Assembly (NCBI GenBank): GCA_017607445.1
Contig: JAEVHH010000007.1
Coordinates: 930,001 to 994,000, forward strand
DNA from: Histoplasma ohiense
Taxonomy: Eukaryota; Ascomycota; Eurotiomycetes; Onygenales; Ajellomycetaceae
Direction of reading: 5' to 3'
DNA length: 64,000 nt
The notes beneath the pieces are model-generated. The model searched no databases and was not told the DNA's origin. It saw only the letters and a list, made by a program, of their open reading frames with translations. Below are positions 12,668 to 25,552 of this stretch, in pieces; position 1 is the first letter of the stretch; every line of letters begins with the position of its first letter. The position numbers and the translations under genes are program-made.

Positions 12668-15323
12668 GATTGTGAGTTCTTACTGTTCTTCTTGATGAGC
12701 TCAATTGTATGATCTATACTGAGTTCTCAGTAAGAAGAAAGCTTTTCAGCTTCTTTCTCATCAAATATGTCTGTGAAGTCTTTGTATGATTCAGATAGTT
12801 TCTTGCACAGTTTCTTGGAGTCTTTGAGTTCTAGCTTTTCTAATACTTTTTTGATATTCATCATGCTAGCAGCAAACACTTGGATGTTCTTCTTCTCATA
12901 TACTTGATAAGTTAGTAGTTTGTACACTTCTGCTGATATCTGAGTGAGATCAGCAGTTCTATCAACATCCTTCTCATAAACACAGTCATCTTCTGAGAAA
13001 ATAAGACAGTGATTGTGTGCATTCAATAAGATTTCAAATTCTGTGAGCTATGATAGACTGAGTATTAGATTGTACTCAAGATCTTGTATTTCATATGCAT
13101 ATACATTCTTTTTCTTGTGTTCTTCTACATCAATATTAAATCTTACCATGTTGTAGGAGGTGGATCCTCTGAGGCTGTCAAATTCACTGAGTTTACACAA
13201 TTTGAGAAAGAGAATACACTGAAGCTTATACTTCTTGATCAGCTGGATGTCTATAAGAGTATAGTGAAGAAAATCACTGTCTATCATTGCTCATATATTG
13301 ACTAAGCTATTTACAATAACAGAGATCATGATTGTGTCTGCTTGTATCTTCTACTCAAATCTTCAGCTAGCTTTCTGCTTCTTGAGCTCTCATTCATATT
13401 TTAGAGCAAGAGCTTGTCTTTTCTCTGTTCTTGTCTGTTCACAGACAACACAGCATTCACATGCATGGAGAATTTACTCAGAGCAATCATATTTGAATAT
13501 TGATTTGCAAAGTACTCTGACTTATTGCAGTGTATGCAGACTTCTCTGACAATTTAATCAGTAACATTCTTCTCTGAGACATTGAGAACTCTTAGATGAC
13601 TTGTGTTTATATGTGGAACTCAGTTCATTGATTCTGATTCAGAGGTGGGGAATGATGCAGAGTGATTTGAAATATACACATTTGTTCAACAAAATCCTCT
13701 GCAATTTTGAAGTGCATGAAACTGAGACAGATCATTGTTCAACAGATGAAGATCAGTACAGAATTCACTGTATATTGAGAGCTTCAGATACTCTACACTT
13801 TGATTATACAACTGAAAGTTCAAATTCTTGAACAATATATTGATCTTAACAGCATTGTCTCAGTCTTGCTCATCTGCTTCTAGAAGCTTGCAATTGAATT
13901 CAGAAAGATAAGTTGTCAACACAACATTCATCTGATGAGTTTGATTAAACCAGTCTAACATCTTGACTTGAAGTGTAGAATTGAGGAAGAGGAAGTTGAG
14001 TTGTTGAAAGACTAGCTCTGACATACACTGATCATTCTGACAATGACTCATTCAGAATTGGAATTTCACTAATGCATCACCATTCAATCTGCTATGGATA
14101 TACCACATTTGATTGAATAGTGAGTCTATTGCTCATCTGTTGATGTTCAATTTGGTGTTTGCTTTTGACTTCCACACAAGATAGAGCACTAGATCTTTCT
14201 TGTATTTATTGAGAATTGAAAGCTTCTCTCTTGAAGACTTTTTGTGAGATGTGGATGTAGAAGGAACAGTGAATATGAGAGTGCTCATCTCAGCAAGTCA
14301 TCATTGCAATTCAGTCATCTGTAGTGTCTGTTGCTGAAGAATGCTTCATAGATCTAAGTTATCATCTACTGTGTTCAAATGCAGTGAGTGTTTGTAGAAT
14401 TGCTTGTAGTTCATTTTGATATCTAAGAATATGTAATAATAATAAAAGAAAGAAAATACTTGTAGACACTTGATTCTCTCACAGACACTATTCACAGTGT
14501 TGCAGTGCTAAGCTTGATCAAGCTTCTTTGTGAATACTATTCACAGTGTTACAGTTCATAGACACTCAGATCTTGTAGAACACAGTCAATTGTATCTTGA
14601 ATGCTTAGACACAACAGTCTATATAACTAATGATAGAGACACTCAGGCCCACAAGAGATCTCTTGTAATGACTAGACACTCAGGCCTGTAAACAACACAC
14701 TTGGATGTAAGAACTGATAATGATGCACTCAGATGTAAAAACTAATAACAAGATACTCAGATCTTAAACACAAAAGAATCAATTCATAATGTAATGAGTG
14801 TACTTCAATTAACAATTTGATACTATTCTAATTACAGATTATGAATTGATTAAGAAAAGAAAGAGAAAAAAATCAGAAGAAAAGATTGTATGAAGAGAAT
14901 TCTTATAGAGAAAAGTTCAGAGTGAAAGAATATCAGAAGCCACTCCACAGTGAAGTGCAGAGTGAAAGAATATTAAGAGATATATGTAAGAATCATTAAA
15001 AGCTACATAAGTGTGGAATGTAGAATGAAGGAATCATTGAGAGCTACACAGAAGAATCATTAGAGACTATATAAGTGCAGAACACAGAGTGAAAGAATGT
15101 AAGAAGCTACACAGAAGAATTGTTAGAGACTACACAAACACAGAGCACAGAGTAGAAGAATGTTAAGAGCTATACAGAAGAATCATTAGAAACTATACAA
15201 GTACAGAGCACAGAGCAGAAGAACATCAAGAATTACATAAGATCACAACAGTCAGAAACAAACAGATGCAGAAGAGAAGTTGATTGTATAAATTAATTAC
15301 TAACAGATATCTAATTCATCACA
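12668..15323 (-). mobile_element. Array unit C (LTR-gag-PR)
   Basis: 2656 bp. LTR 14790-15323 (minus). The primer-site/LTR-motif pair is perfectly complementary here (14777-14789 against 14839-14851). Same in-frame TGA positions and the same IDSD protease change as unit B. Confidence 0.88.
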
Positions 15324-17930
15324 GATTGTGAGTTCTTACTGTTCTTCTTGATGAGCTCAATTGTATGATCTATACTGAGTTCTCAGTAAGAAGAAAGCTT
15401 TTCAGCTTCTTTCTCATCAAATATGTCTGTGAAGTCTTTGTATGATTCAGATAGTTTCTTGCACAGTTTCTTGGAGTCTTTGAGTTCTAGCTTTTCTAAT
15501 ACTTTTTTGATATTCATCATGCTAGCAGCAAACACTTGGATGTTCTTCTTCTCATATACTTGATAAGTTAGTAGTTTGTACACTTCTGCTGATATCTGAG
15601 TGAGATCAGCAGTTCTATCAACATTCTTCTCATAAACACAGTCATCTTCTGAGAAAATAAGACAGTGATTATATGTATTCAATAAGATTTCAAATTCTGT
15701 GAGCTATGATAGACTGAGTATTAGATTGTACTCAAGATCTTGTATTTCATATGCATATACATTCTTTTTCTTGTGTTCTTCTACATCAACATTAAATCTT
15801 ATCATGTTGTAGGAGGTGGATTCTCTGAGACTGTCAAATTCACTGAGTTTACACAGTTTGAGAAAGAGAATACACTGAAGCTTATACTTCTTGATCAGCT
15901 GGATGTCTATAAGAGCATAGTGAAGAAAATCACTGTCTATCATTGCTCATACATTGACTAAGCTATTTACAATAGCAGAGATCATGATTGTGTCTGCTTG
16001 CATCTTCTACTCAAATCTTCAGCTAGCTTTCTGCTTCTTGAGCTCTCATTCACATTTTAGAGCAAGAGCTTGTCTTTTCTCTGTTCTTGTCTGTTCACAG
16101 ACAACACAGCATTCACATGCATGGAGGGTTTACTCAGAGCAATCACATTTGAACATTGATTTGCAAAGTGCTCTGACTTGTTGCAGTGTATGCAGACTTC
16201 TCTGACAATTTAATCAGTAACATTCTTCTCTGAGACATTGAGAACTCTTAGATGACTTGTGTTTATATGTGGAACTCAGTTCATTGATTCTGGTTCAGAG
16301 GTGGGGAATGATGCAGAGTGGTTTGAAATGTACACATTTGTTCAACAGAATCCTCTGCAATTTTGAAGTGCATGAAACTGAGACAGATCATTGTTCAACA
16401 GATGAAGATCAGTACAGAATTCACTGTATGTTGAGAGCTTCAGATACTCTACACTTTGATTATACAACTGAAAGTTCAAGTTCTTGAACAATATATTGAT
16501 CTTAACAGCATTGTCTCAGTCTTGCTCATCTGCTTCTAGAAGCTTGCAATCAAATTCAGAAAGATAAGTTGCCAACACAACATTCATCTGACAAGTTTGA
16601 TTAAGCCAGTCTAATGTCTTAGCTTGAAGTGTAGAATTGAGGAAGAGAGAGTTGAGTTGTTGAAAGACTAGCTGTGACATACACTGATGATTCTGACAAT
16701 AGCTCATTCAGAGTTGAAATTTTGCTAATATATCACCATTCAATCTGCTATGGATATACAGTATACCACACTTGATTGAATAGTGAGTCTATTGCTCATT
16801 CATCAATGTTCAATTTGGCATTCACTTTTGACTTCCACACAAGGTAGAGCACTAGATCTCTCTCATATTTGTCAAGAATTGAAAGCTTCTCTCTTGAGAG
16901 CTTTTCATGAGACACAGATGTAGGAGGAATGGTGAATGTGAGAGTGCTCATCTCAGCAAATCATCATTGCAATTCAGCCATCTGTAGCATCTGCTGCTGA
17001 AGAATGCTTTGTAGGTCTAAGTTATTGTCTGCTGTGTTTGGATGCAGCGGGTGTTTGTAGAATTGTTCATAGTTCATTTCAATGTCTAAAAACATGTAAT
17101 AATAATATAAAAAAAAGAAAAAAGAATACTTGTAGGCACTCAGTTCTCTTGCAGGCACTATTCACAGTGTTGCAGCACTAAGCTTGATCAAGCTTCTTTG
17201 TGAACACTATTCACAGCATTACAGTTCATAGACACTTAGGCCTTGTAGAACACAGTTGATTGTGTTTCAGACACTTAGACACAACAGTCTATATAACTAA
17301 CAATGAAGGCACTCAGATTCACAAGAAATCTCTTGTAATGACTAGACACTCAGATCTGTAAACAACACACTCAGATGTAAGAACTGATAACAACATACTT
17401 GAGTGTAAGAACTAATAACAAAGCACTCAGACCTTAAACACAGAAGAATCAATTCATAATGTAACAGACATACTTCAATTAACAATTTGATACTATTCTA
17501 ATTACAGATTACAAATTGATTAAGAAAGAAAAGAGAAAAGAAATCAGAAGAAGAGATCATACAAAGAGAGTTCTTATAGAGAAAAGTTCAGAGTGAAAGA
17601 ATATCAGAAGCCACTTCACAGTGGAGCATGAAGTGGAAGAACATTAAGAGATACACATAAGAATTGTTAGAAACTACATGAGCGCAGAGTGTGGGGCAGG
17701 GGAATCATTGAGAGCTACACAGAAGAATTGTTAGAGACTACATAAGTGCAGAACACAGAGCAGAAGAATGTTAGAAGCTACACAGAAGAATTATTAGAAA
17801 CTACACAAGTGTGGAGCACAGAGCAGAAGAACATCAAGAGTTACACAAGATCACAACAGTCAGAAACAAGTGGATGCAGAAGAGGAGTTGATTGCGTAAG
17901 TTAATTACTAACAGATGCTAATCCATCACA
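15324..17930 (-). mobile_element. Array unit D (LTR-gag-PR), more diverged
   Basis: 2607 bp. LTR 17460-17930 (471 bp, one 63-bp unit fewer). Its gag differs from units B and C at several residues, and some CpG sites are lost in the other direction (TG against CA), so it separated before the B/C duplication. Its LTR 5' end abuts the plus-strand fragment A4 at 17931. Confidence 0.86.
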
Positions 17931-19581
17931 GTTCCATCAAGAACAAGATATGCCATCTGATGACTTGAATGACAGATGAAAATATCAAGAGCATTGATTA
18001 ATCAACTCTGCAATTATAGAAAGTTCTACATAATCAGACAAACCTCATATACATATCAATCAGTTCTGAGCTCAAGAACTCTCACTCAAAGAACAATGAA
18101 GACTAGCAGTAGAAGCAGATCAATTCTGATAACAAGCTGTCAAAGTCATACAAAGTAAAACATCTCAATTTCTCACAGATGTATACTCAAGAACAGATAT
18201 CTCAGCATGTTCAATTGACAATGACAATCACTTACACTTTTGAAATAGACAATGAATCTCTGATTCAGAATCTCTATGAACACAGATCATGCAAGAAATT
18301 CATGACTCATCAATAATCAGATATTTAGAACATGAAATTATATACAACATTGTCATCTGAGAATTCTACTGATCAGATATATCAAAAGACATATGCTGAT
18401 TTGTACACAACTGTGATTGCTGTGGCTCAGTGACAGTATGATATAAATACTGAAAAGAGATGCTGAAGCCTCTATCTGTTCTTGACTGAATTTGATGCAA
18501 TATAGCTATTGATTTTGCAGTTTTCTTGCTCAAAAGTGAAGATTCTATGAACATTCTAATCATTGTTGACTGACTCAGCAAGAGTGTAATACTACAGCTC
18601 TGTGACAAGATGAATATCAAAATAGTTGCAGATGTCTTCATCAGAAGCCTGTTCTATTATATACACAGTCTGTCTTCATTAATTGTGTTGGATAGAGACA
18701 GTCAATTTGTCAGTGCACTCTGAGCCCATATATGTCAATTATTAAGAATCAAATGAAAGTTATCAACAGTGTATCACTCAGAGATTGATGAAGCTACTGA
18801 GAGAATGATACAAACAGTAAAGAACATTCTTTATAAGTTCTGTAATTACACACAAGACAACTGAAACAATCTGCTGTCACACACTGAGATTGCAATTAAC
18901 AGTTGAGATTTCATCATGACAGATGTAAGCTCATTTTTTCTTCTACACAGATACAACTTAGAGATTCTGAATTTCTCTGAGACTCTCTGAGAAATCATGT
19001 ACATCTGCAGCTTCATACAAATGGCAGAGAACATTGTGAGCAAGCTGAAGAAAACTCACAAATAAACAGAAACTTCAATAATCAGTATTCAGTAAGATTA
19101 TAAGAATCAAACAAATATCAGAAGAAGTTCTGCAACTCAATATTATGTAGAAGACAAAGTCTGATTGAATCTCAAGAACATAAGAATAGACTGTCTCTCA
19201 TGTACATTAGATTACTGTCACATCAAGTATACAGTGAAGGAAGTGCTAGACACACATGATTATTGACTTGACATTCCATCTGACATCCACAACATCTTTC
19301 ATATGAACCTGCTCCAACCCACAGCTGAGGATTCATTCCTCTCACAGAGAATCTTCAATTAGCAGCCACTCATCATTGTAGAAGAAGATAATGAACTTGA
19401 ATGGGAAATTGAAGCAATTCTTGACAATAGAACCAACCACCACCACTGCAAATACCTCATCAAATGGGTAGAATACAATCATCCAATCTGGGAATCTGCA
19501 TCTGCCTTGGAGGACACCACCGCCCTCAACACCTATGAGTCCTCACTCACCTCAGTAGAGGGGGATAATGTGATGGGTTAG
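17931..19581 (+). pseudogene. Integrase and chromodomain of A4 (degenerate)
   Basis: Parallels A1 pol codon by codon from about 3770. The integrase D,D,E region lies around 18490-18800 and the chromodomain near 19385-19505, where the conserved KYLIKWVEY box is readable. Many TGA codons. The C-terminal chromodomain portion is again less mutated than the integrase. Confidence 0.8.
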
Positions 19582-20021
19582 TATCTGTTAGCAATTAACT
19601 TACACAATCAACTTCTGTCATTGCAACCTCATGTAACCCTCGATGTTCTTCCACTCTGTGCTCCGCGCTTGTGTAGTCTCTAACAATTCTTTCATATAGC
19701 TCTCAATGATTCTCCCATCCCACACTCTGCACTTATATAGTCTCTAATGATTCTTCTGTGTAGTTCTCAATGATTCTTCTGCTCCACACTTCACACTCAT
19801 GTAGTTTCTAACAATTCTTCTGTGTAGCTCTTAACATTCTTCCACTCCACACTTCACTGTGAAGTGGCCTCTGATATTATTCCACTCTGAACTTTCTTCT
19901 ATAAGAACCCCCTTTGTATGATCTTTTCTTCTGATTCTTTTCTCTTTCTTTCTTTCCTTAATCAATTCGTAATCTGTAATTAGGATAGTACCAAATCGTT
20001 AATCGAAGTACGCCCGTTACA
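19569..20021 (+). repeat. 3' LTR of A4 (453 bp)
   Basis: TGTGATGGG... to ...CGCCCGTTACA. Shorter than the 534-bp form by one minisatellite unit plus a small deletion near its start (around 19618). The last 50 bp are unmutated. Confidence 0.9.
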
Positions 20022-20727
20022 TATTCAAAGAAAAATCTCATTCAGTTGTTCTATTCATCTTCACTGAGTGTCTGCTTATATGAACATATATGACAATGAA
20101 ATGACTGATAAAGCTGCAAAAAAAGCAACTGAATTAGAAGTCAGCTTTCAAAAAATTGTAATATAGACTTTTATTAAGAGAAAAATAAGAGAATTATGTT
20201 TGCAAAAATGACAAGATACCTGATTTTTACAAAGAAAAAATGTACATTATTTCAGATTTGAAACTAAGTCAAAATGAAAAACTTATTCAATAAAATATAA
20301 AAAGAAACTTTTTGCTACAATAATACAGCTAAAGCTTGGACATGGATATTTCAAATCATATTTAACAAAGTTTAAAGATGATTTAAATGATCTATGTTCA
20401 GATTGTCAGTTATATGAAAACTCAGAGCATCTTCTTTTACTTTGTACAAAGTATACAGAGTTAAGATTGAGATTGAGAGAGAAGTTTGAATTGAGACAGT
20501 TAAATTTAAAACTTTTGTTCAATACAAAAACTGGAAATGAATTCTTGATGAAATATTTAAAAGAATCAAATATTGCAACAAGATTTCAATTGAATAGCTT
20601 GATCTGATAATAAACTTGTGGTAATTTCAGCTTATTATTCTTCCGTGGCGTACACCACCCCCTATTAATCAAGGATAGCGTACGCTACCGCACTAGTTAT
20701 TTCGTATAAGATTATTATTATTATTCT
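20022..20727 (+). mobile_element. 3' end of a Tad1-like LINE (L2)
   Basis: Plus-strand copy of the LINE 3' end: the end of RNase H and the C-terminal Cys/His region, homologous to 21163-21720 on the minus strand. A non-coding tail at about 20640-20700 holds many CpGs, then an (ATT)n tract (20708-20727) ends the copy. Coding is broken by stops. The left end is at the A4 LTR boundary. Confidence 0.75.
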
Positions 20728-21162
20728 TCTTCAATTATAGATGCATGCAGTCAGTGACTATGACATCTATCTGAAACACTTCAGGATTTTTCAACTCAAG
20801 AATAATTTAATATACAAAGGCAATTTAAAACATGCATTATCAGAATTCCAGCCCAGAATCAAACAACTATTCAAACTGTTCAATCAAAGAAATCAAAATC
20901 AAAAGAATGTCAGCAAGTCAACACAACTTAGTTTGAAAACAAAAGAAATAAACATTGTAAAAGACAGCTTTATTATAACAAGGAAAAGGAAAATCACTGA
21001 CAACAACTATAACATCAATAAAAAACAAACCAAACTTTTCAAAACAAATTAAAACTGATCATAAACAAACTTAAAAGAGACTTCAAAAAAGAAAGACTAA
21101 AAGAAAAATCAAAATAAATCAAATAGAAAATCTGATCTTAATATTTTTAACAGACAATTCAT
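20728..21162. other. AT-rich spacer with an unassigned 103-codon ORF
   Basis: Between two LINE copies. A plus-strand ORF (20741-21052, ATG start) of 103 codons is rich in Lys, Asn and Gln, and I do not recognise it. Low complexity and lack of any motif make a functional protein unlikely; it may be decayed transposon leader or ORF1 sequence. Confidence 0.3.
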
Positions 21163-24100
21163 TCAAACTCTTGTAGCAACATTTAATTCTTTCAAATATT
21201 TAATTAAAAACTTGTTTCCAGTTTCTGTATTGAATAATAGATGCAAATTTAATTGTTTCAATTCAAACTTCTTTCTCAGTTTCAATCTCAATTCTGAATA
21301 CTCTGCACAAAATAACAGAAGATGCTCTGAATTTTCATATAACTGATAATCTAAACATAGACTACTTAAATCATCTCTAAACTTTGTTAAATATGATTTG
21401 AAGTAATCATGTTCAAGCTTTAACTGCATTATTGTAGCAAAAAGTTTCTTTTTACACTTTATTGAACAAGTCTTTCACTTTGGCTTTGTTTCAAATCTGG
21501 AGTAATGCATATTTTTTCTTTGCATAAGTCAGATATCTTGCTATTTTTGCAAATATGATTCTCTTATTTTTCTCTTAATAAAAGTCTATATTACAATTCT
21601 TTGAAAGCAGATTTCTAATTCAGTTGCTTTTTTTGCAGCTCTATCAGCCATTTCATTGTCATATATATTCATATGAACAGACACTCAGTGAAGATGAATA
21701 GAATCATTGAATGAGATTTTTCTTTGAATATTTTGAAAACTTTTCAAAATCAGCTCTAGCATTGACTGTCCACTGTTGATTTTATTACTTTGAAGTCTTT
21801 TAAGCTCTGCTTGACTATCAGAGAATATCCAAATATGCTCAAATCTTTTCCATTGTTCAATCTTCATTTCAATCAATTTGAAAGCTCTTGAAATTACAAA
21901 TAATTCAGCATTAAAAACTTATGACTCTTTTTCAATTTGTCAAGAATCAAGAATATAGTTTTTATCATTTTCTGAATATACTATTTCAGCTTCAAGATTG
22001 CCTGTTTTCTTACATTTTGAGTCATCAGTGTATATAAGAATTGCTTTATTTTTCATTTGTTTCAAAAGCTTTAAATGTTCTTGAGTCTGATCTTCTTTTG
22101 AAAGTTGACTAACATTTAAATCAACAAGATTATCAAGACTTTTCTTTCAAGAAGAGAGATTTTCAATAGCTATTCTCTCTATATTTAAACTAGAGAAACA
22201 GTTCTTAATCATTCAGTAAATTCTAAATAACTGAGATGATATTCTTCTTTGTAAAGAACTTGAATTTTCAGATAAATCAGTTTCATTTCAATCAAGATAA
22301 AGTTCTCAATCTAATTCTAATCTATTTGATTCATTTGAAAAAGAACTTGAAACTCTCTTTCTAATAGAATGATGTGAATATAGCTTCATAATTCTGAGAG
22401 TATAATTCATACAGATTTTATCAAATCTCACTTGTGGTGAAGAAATAGAGATTTCAATTTTCATAGCTTTAATTGAAGTAGTTTTGGATACTTCTAGAAT
22501 CTTTCTTAAAGCTAAGTTTTGAAGTTTTTGAAATCTTTCTATAAAGTGTTTTTGATCTCTCCACCACATCTGAACTGCATAATCTGAAACAGAGGTCACA
22601 CAGACAATATATAATTGTCTCATTGCTTGAAATATCAGATATTTTTCAGTATTTGAAAGTCTCAATATACTGTTTAAAATTCTTTCAGCATTTGCAGTTT
22701 TTATTTGCACATGAGATTTAAAATTCAATTGAGAATCTAATCAGACATCAAGTCATCTAACTGAGTTTTTAGATTTAATTAAATGATTTAAAAACTTAAC
22801 TTCAGTATCTTTTTCTCTGAAATTTGGATAAAAATGAATTAATTTAGTTTTATTCATATCAAAAACAATGTTTTTTGATTTTGCTTTTTCAATCATTTCA
22901 GTTGCTGCTTGCTCAATCAAATTGCAGTTATTCACAATTGATTCTGAGCTTACAACTAGGTCTAAATCATCCACATAGCTTGGAGTTCTCATCATAATTG
23001 CCATTTGTCTATCAATAAATAGAAACTTGACAAATATAGCAAACAAAATGGGTGAGACTGGGGAACCCTGAGAAACTCCTATCTCAATATCTGTTATATC
23101 TTGTCTCATTCCATCAAAAAGCAACTGAATAGTTCTTTTTGACATGAAACAGATAACTCACTTAATGAGAGACTTTGGCATTCTCAGTTCTATCAAAGTA
23201 TTGATCATTTGAGAAACTGAAACACAATCAAATGCATCTTTTATATCAATAAACATTGCAGTTGTAACCATTTTTTAATTCTTTGCAAGTTGAATATCAT
23301 GAACTACAGAGAGAACCACATCAATTGCTGAGTTTTGCTTTCTACCTCTCATTTGATCATCATATAATAGATCAGTAGTAGCAGATAGAAAAGACAATCT
23401 AGTTGCAATTATCTTTTCCAGAATTTTTCCCAGGCAATTCAGCAGAGATATCACTCTATAAGATTTAGAAATAGTTGGTTTTCTATTGGATTTTGAAAGA
23501 ATAACTCCAACAGCATGCCTCCAGCACTTAGGATGATACCCATATTTCAAAAGATTTGAGAACAATTCAAAGGAATTATTAAATGATTTATAGTATCAGC
23601 TTCTGCTGCTGTGTGTGACCTTTGAAGATGAAAAAATAGCTGTCTTTAATTCATCTTCAGTTAAGTCAGGCCATTTCCATTTCTTATCATATTCATATTC
23701 ATTATCTTCTTGCAAAGAACAAATCTCAGTTGAATTATTCAATGATGGAAATAGTATTCTTATAAAAGCTTGACATTTATCTTCAAACAAGCTAGCTATA
23801 ATTTCCTCATTCTGGAAATTATGAGTTAATGTTGATAGCTTAGACATTGTTTTTGACTTAGTATATCTAAAAGCTTTGAAGATCTCTTTCCCCTGAGCAT
23901 TTTCTAGAAAGTTATTCCAACAATCAGTCTTTGTCTTTTTAATTGTTGAGAAATAATCATTTCTAATATTCTTTAAATACTCAAATGAAACAAGATCTTC
24001 TTTTCAATCTTTTTTAACTCTAGCTAAATGTCTTCTTTTATTTGAAATCTCATCATTTCATCAAGACTTAGAGAATTCAGAGACTCTTTTCAATGAAATA

Positions 24101-25053
24101 TATTTCTTTATATTTGAAAGAATAATCTCAGTGACTAAATTTACTCTTTCTTTAAGCATTTTGTCTGTAATATTTGTATCTGATTTTCAATAAAGAGTTT
24201 CTCTATTCTCTAATTTCAACTTTTCAATATTCTTTTCACTTCTGTTCACTGAGTTTTTTCAAAATTGTATTGATTTGAATATAATGGGTTTTGAACTGTT
24301 TGATTATGATTCAAAATTCCATATCAACTTGAATTATCTCATGACCAGTGACAGCACCATTTGTTTCATTTGAGTCAACATATCAATTAAAATGTTTATT
24401 CTTATATAGATTCTTAGAGAAAAAACATAGATCTATAATTGATTTCTGTCTCAAATCTGATTTGTGAAAAGTGAGAATATCTTGCTTATTTATCAACTCT
24501 AGTTTGTTTAAAAGTGCTTATTCAACTAGTTTTTCAGCTCTAATTGATTGAGTTTTTTCTGAATTTCATCAAGAGTGATGAGCATTGAAATCTCTATGAT
24601 TATTGAGTTCTTTTCTGATTTCAGCTGCATTAAACATCTATCAAATGTCCAAGTTCTATTGTTTTCTCTCAGTGATCTTTCATTGTAGATATTGATTAAT
24701 TGAATATTTTCAAACTGTTTTTTCATATCCACAATGTCACTAACAAGAATATCAGAGTCAGATATCAAATCATATCTCAGATTGAATTGAAATCTTGAAT
24801 TCTTTCTAGCATAAATTACCACTCTAACTCTAATATCTGTTTTCTCTGATAGAAAACAATAGTATGCTGGATGAGATACACTATACATTTGATCAGCATC
24901 AAGACTGAGTTCTTGAATAAGAACAAAGTCTGCTTTTTGCTTATAGTCAATTTGTAAACAGAAATAAAGACATGGATTTATTCTGTCCACATTATTTTGA
25001 ATAAATTTGATTTTTGTAGAGCTTTTAACATTTTTTTGATGTTTTTTCTGCAT
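21163..25053 (-). pseudogene. LINE ORF2: endonuclease-RT-RNase H (degenerate)
   Basis: Endonuclease (about 24526-25053) starts KFIQNNVDRIN with a QE site but has lost the conserved GDFN-like box. RT (about 22750-23847) has the SQGSPVSPILFA box and an intact YVDD (22966-22977). RNase H (about 21685-21930) has a readable IFSDSQAEL box. The C-terminus (21163-21429) carries a Cys-His-Cys cluster. Domain order and motifs are those of the Tad1/I-type fungal LINE group. Frames are broken by stops and shifts, so it is not functional. Confidence 0.85.
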
Positions 25054-25199
25054 TATATAAGACTGTTGAATGGTTTTTTATCTTTATTCAGAGTCAGATA
25101 ATAGACTAAATCTATTATTCACAACTTCAACAGCTATCATATCTTGCATATATGTATCTTTTATTTGTGTTTGAACAGGAGTTTTTGATGACTTTTGTA

Positions 25200-25552
25200 C
25201 TTTCATTTTTTATTTTTCAGAAGATTCAGATACAACAGAATTAGAGATCTGAGAATTTCTTCTTTTTTGACTGTCACTATTTTTCATGTTAGCAAAGACA
25301 GAAATATCAGTTTGTATTACTGATTTTACTGATTTTTCTGATTTAGAAGCAAACACACATTCTTTTGAATTTGCAAAATAAGGCTCTTTGCAATTGGCAC
25401 ATTTTGCAACAGACTTAGAGTGCTCATATATAACTTCTTTTTTTAAACAAAATTGACAACTGTGTTCAGCAGTTTTGTGAGATTGAGTACAAATTTGACA
25501 TTTCACATTTCTTCTACAGAGATTTGCAAAATGATCATATTTCTGACAATTT
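25200..25552 (-). pseudogene. LINE ORF1, zinc-knuckle part
   Basis: Encodes several CX2C-type clusters in a row (CQIC..., CQFC..., CANC...), typical of Tad1-like ORF1 RNA-binding proteins. The first knuckle is split by B1: its second cysteine and HX4C half is here and its first cysteine lies at 47598-47610. Rejoining across one copy of AATTT restores the CX2CX4HX4C spacing, which confirms the insertion model. Confidence 0.82.
25548..25552. repeat. Target-site duplication of B1 (left)
   Basis: AATTT, repeated at 47598-47602 directly after the 3' LTR. Confidence 0.9.

Larger units (their letters stand above)
10011..17930 (-). repeat. Head-to-tail array of three truncated family A units
   Basis: Three consecutive copies (10011-12667, 12668-15323, 15324-17930) of LTR-leader-gag-protease, each 2.61-2.66 kb, joined at the same base. 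The LTR end TCATCACA is followed directly by GATTGTGAGTTCTTACTG, from the protease-RT connector. With A3 the series is four units long. One shared internal breakpoint, and near identity of the first two units including their point mutations, point to tandem duplication of DNA rather than separate retrotransposition events. Confidence 0.9.
17931..20021 (+). mobile_element. Family A 3' fragment A4: integrase-chromodomain-3' LTR
   Basis: Corresponds to A1 from about 3770 to 5941: end of RNase H, integrase, chromodomain, purine tract and 3' LTR 19569-20021 (453 bp). The 5' part is missing because the minus-strand array adjoins it at 17930. The LTR right end keeps intact CpGs. It is followed at 20022 by LINE sequence, which it presumably interrupted. 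Confidence 0.88.
21163..25552 (-). mobile_element. Tad1-like LINE (L1), interrupted; continues at 47598
   Basis: Minus-strand non-LTR element with ORF1 (zinc knuckles), endonuclease, RT and RNase H. Its 5' part was displaced by the B1 insertion at 25553. The ORF1 reading resumes at 47598-47750 beyond the AATTT target duplication and is then cut off by another family B fragment. The LINE is the oldest layer of the 21-48 kb block. Confidence 0.88.

Noticed and set aside
1..20021. CRISPR-like array suggested by repeats of about 63 bp in the LTRs
   Set aside because: Units are contiguous with no unique spacers, are confined to LTRs, and the genome is eukaryotic.
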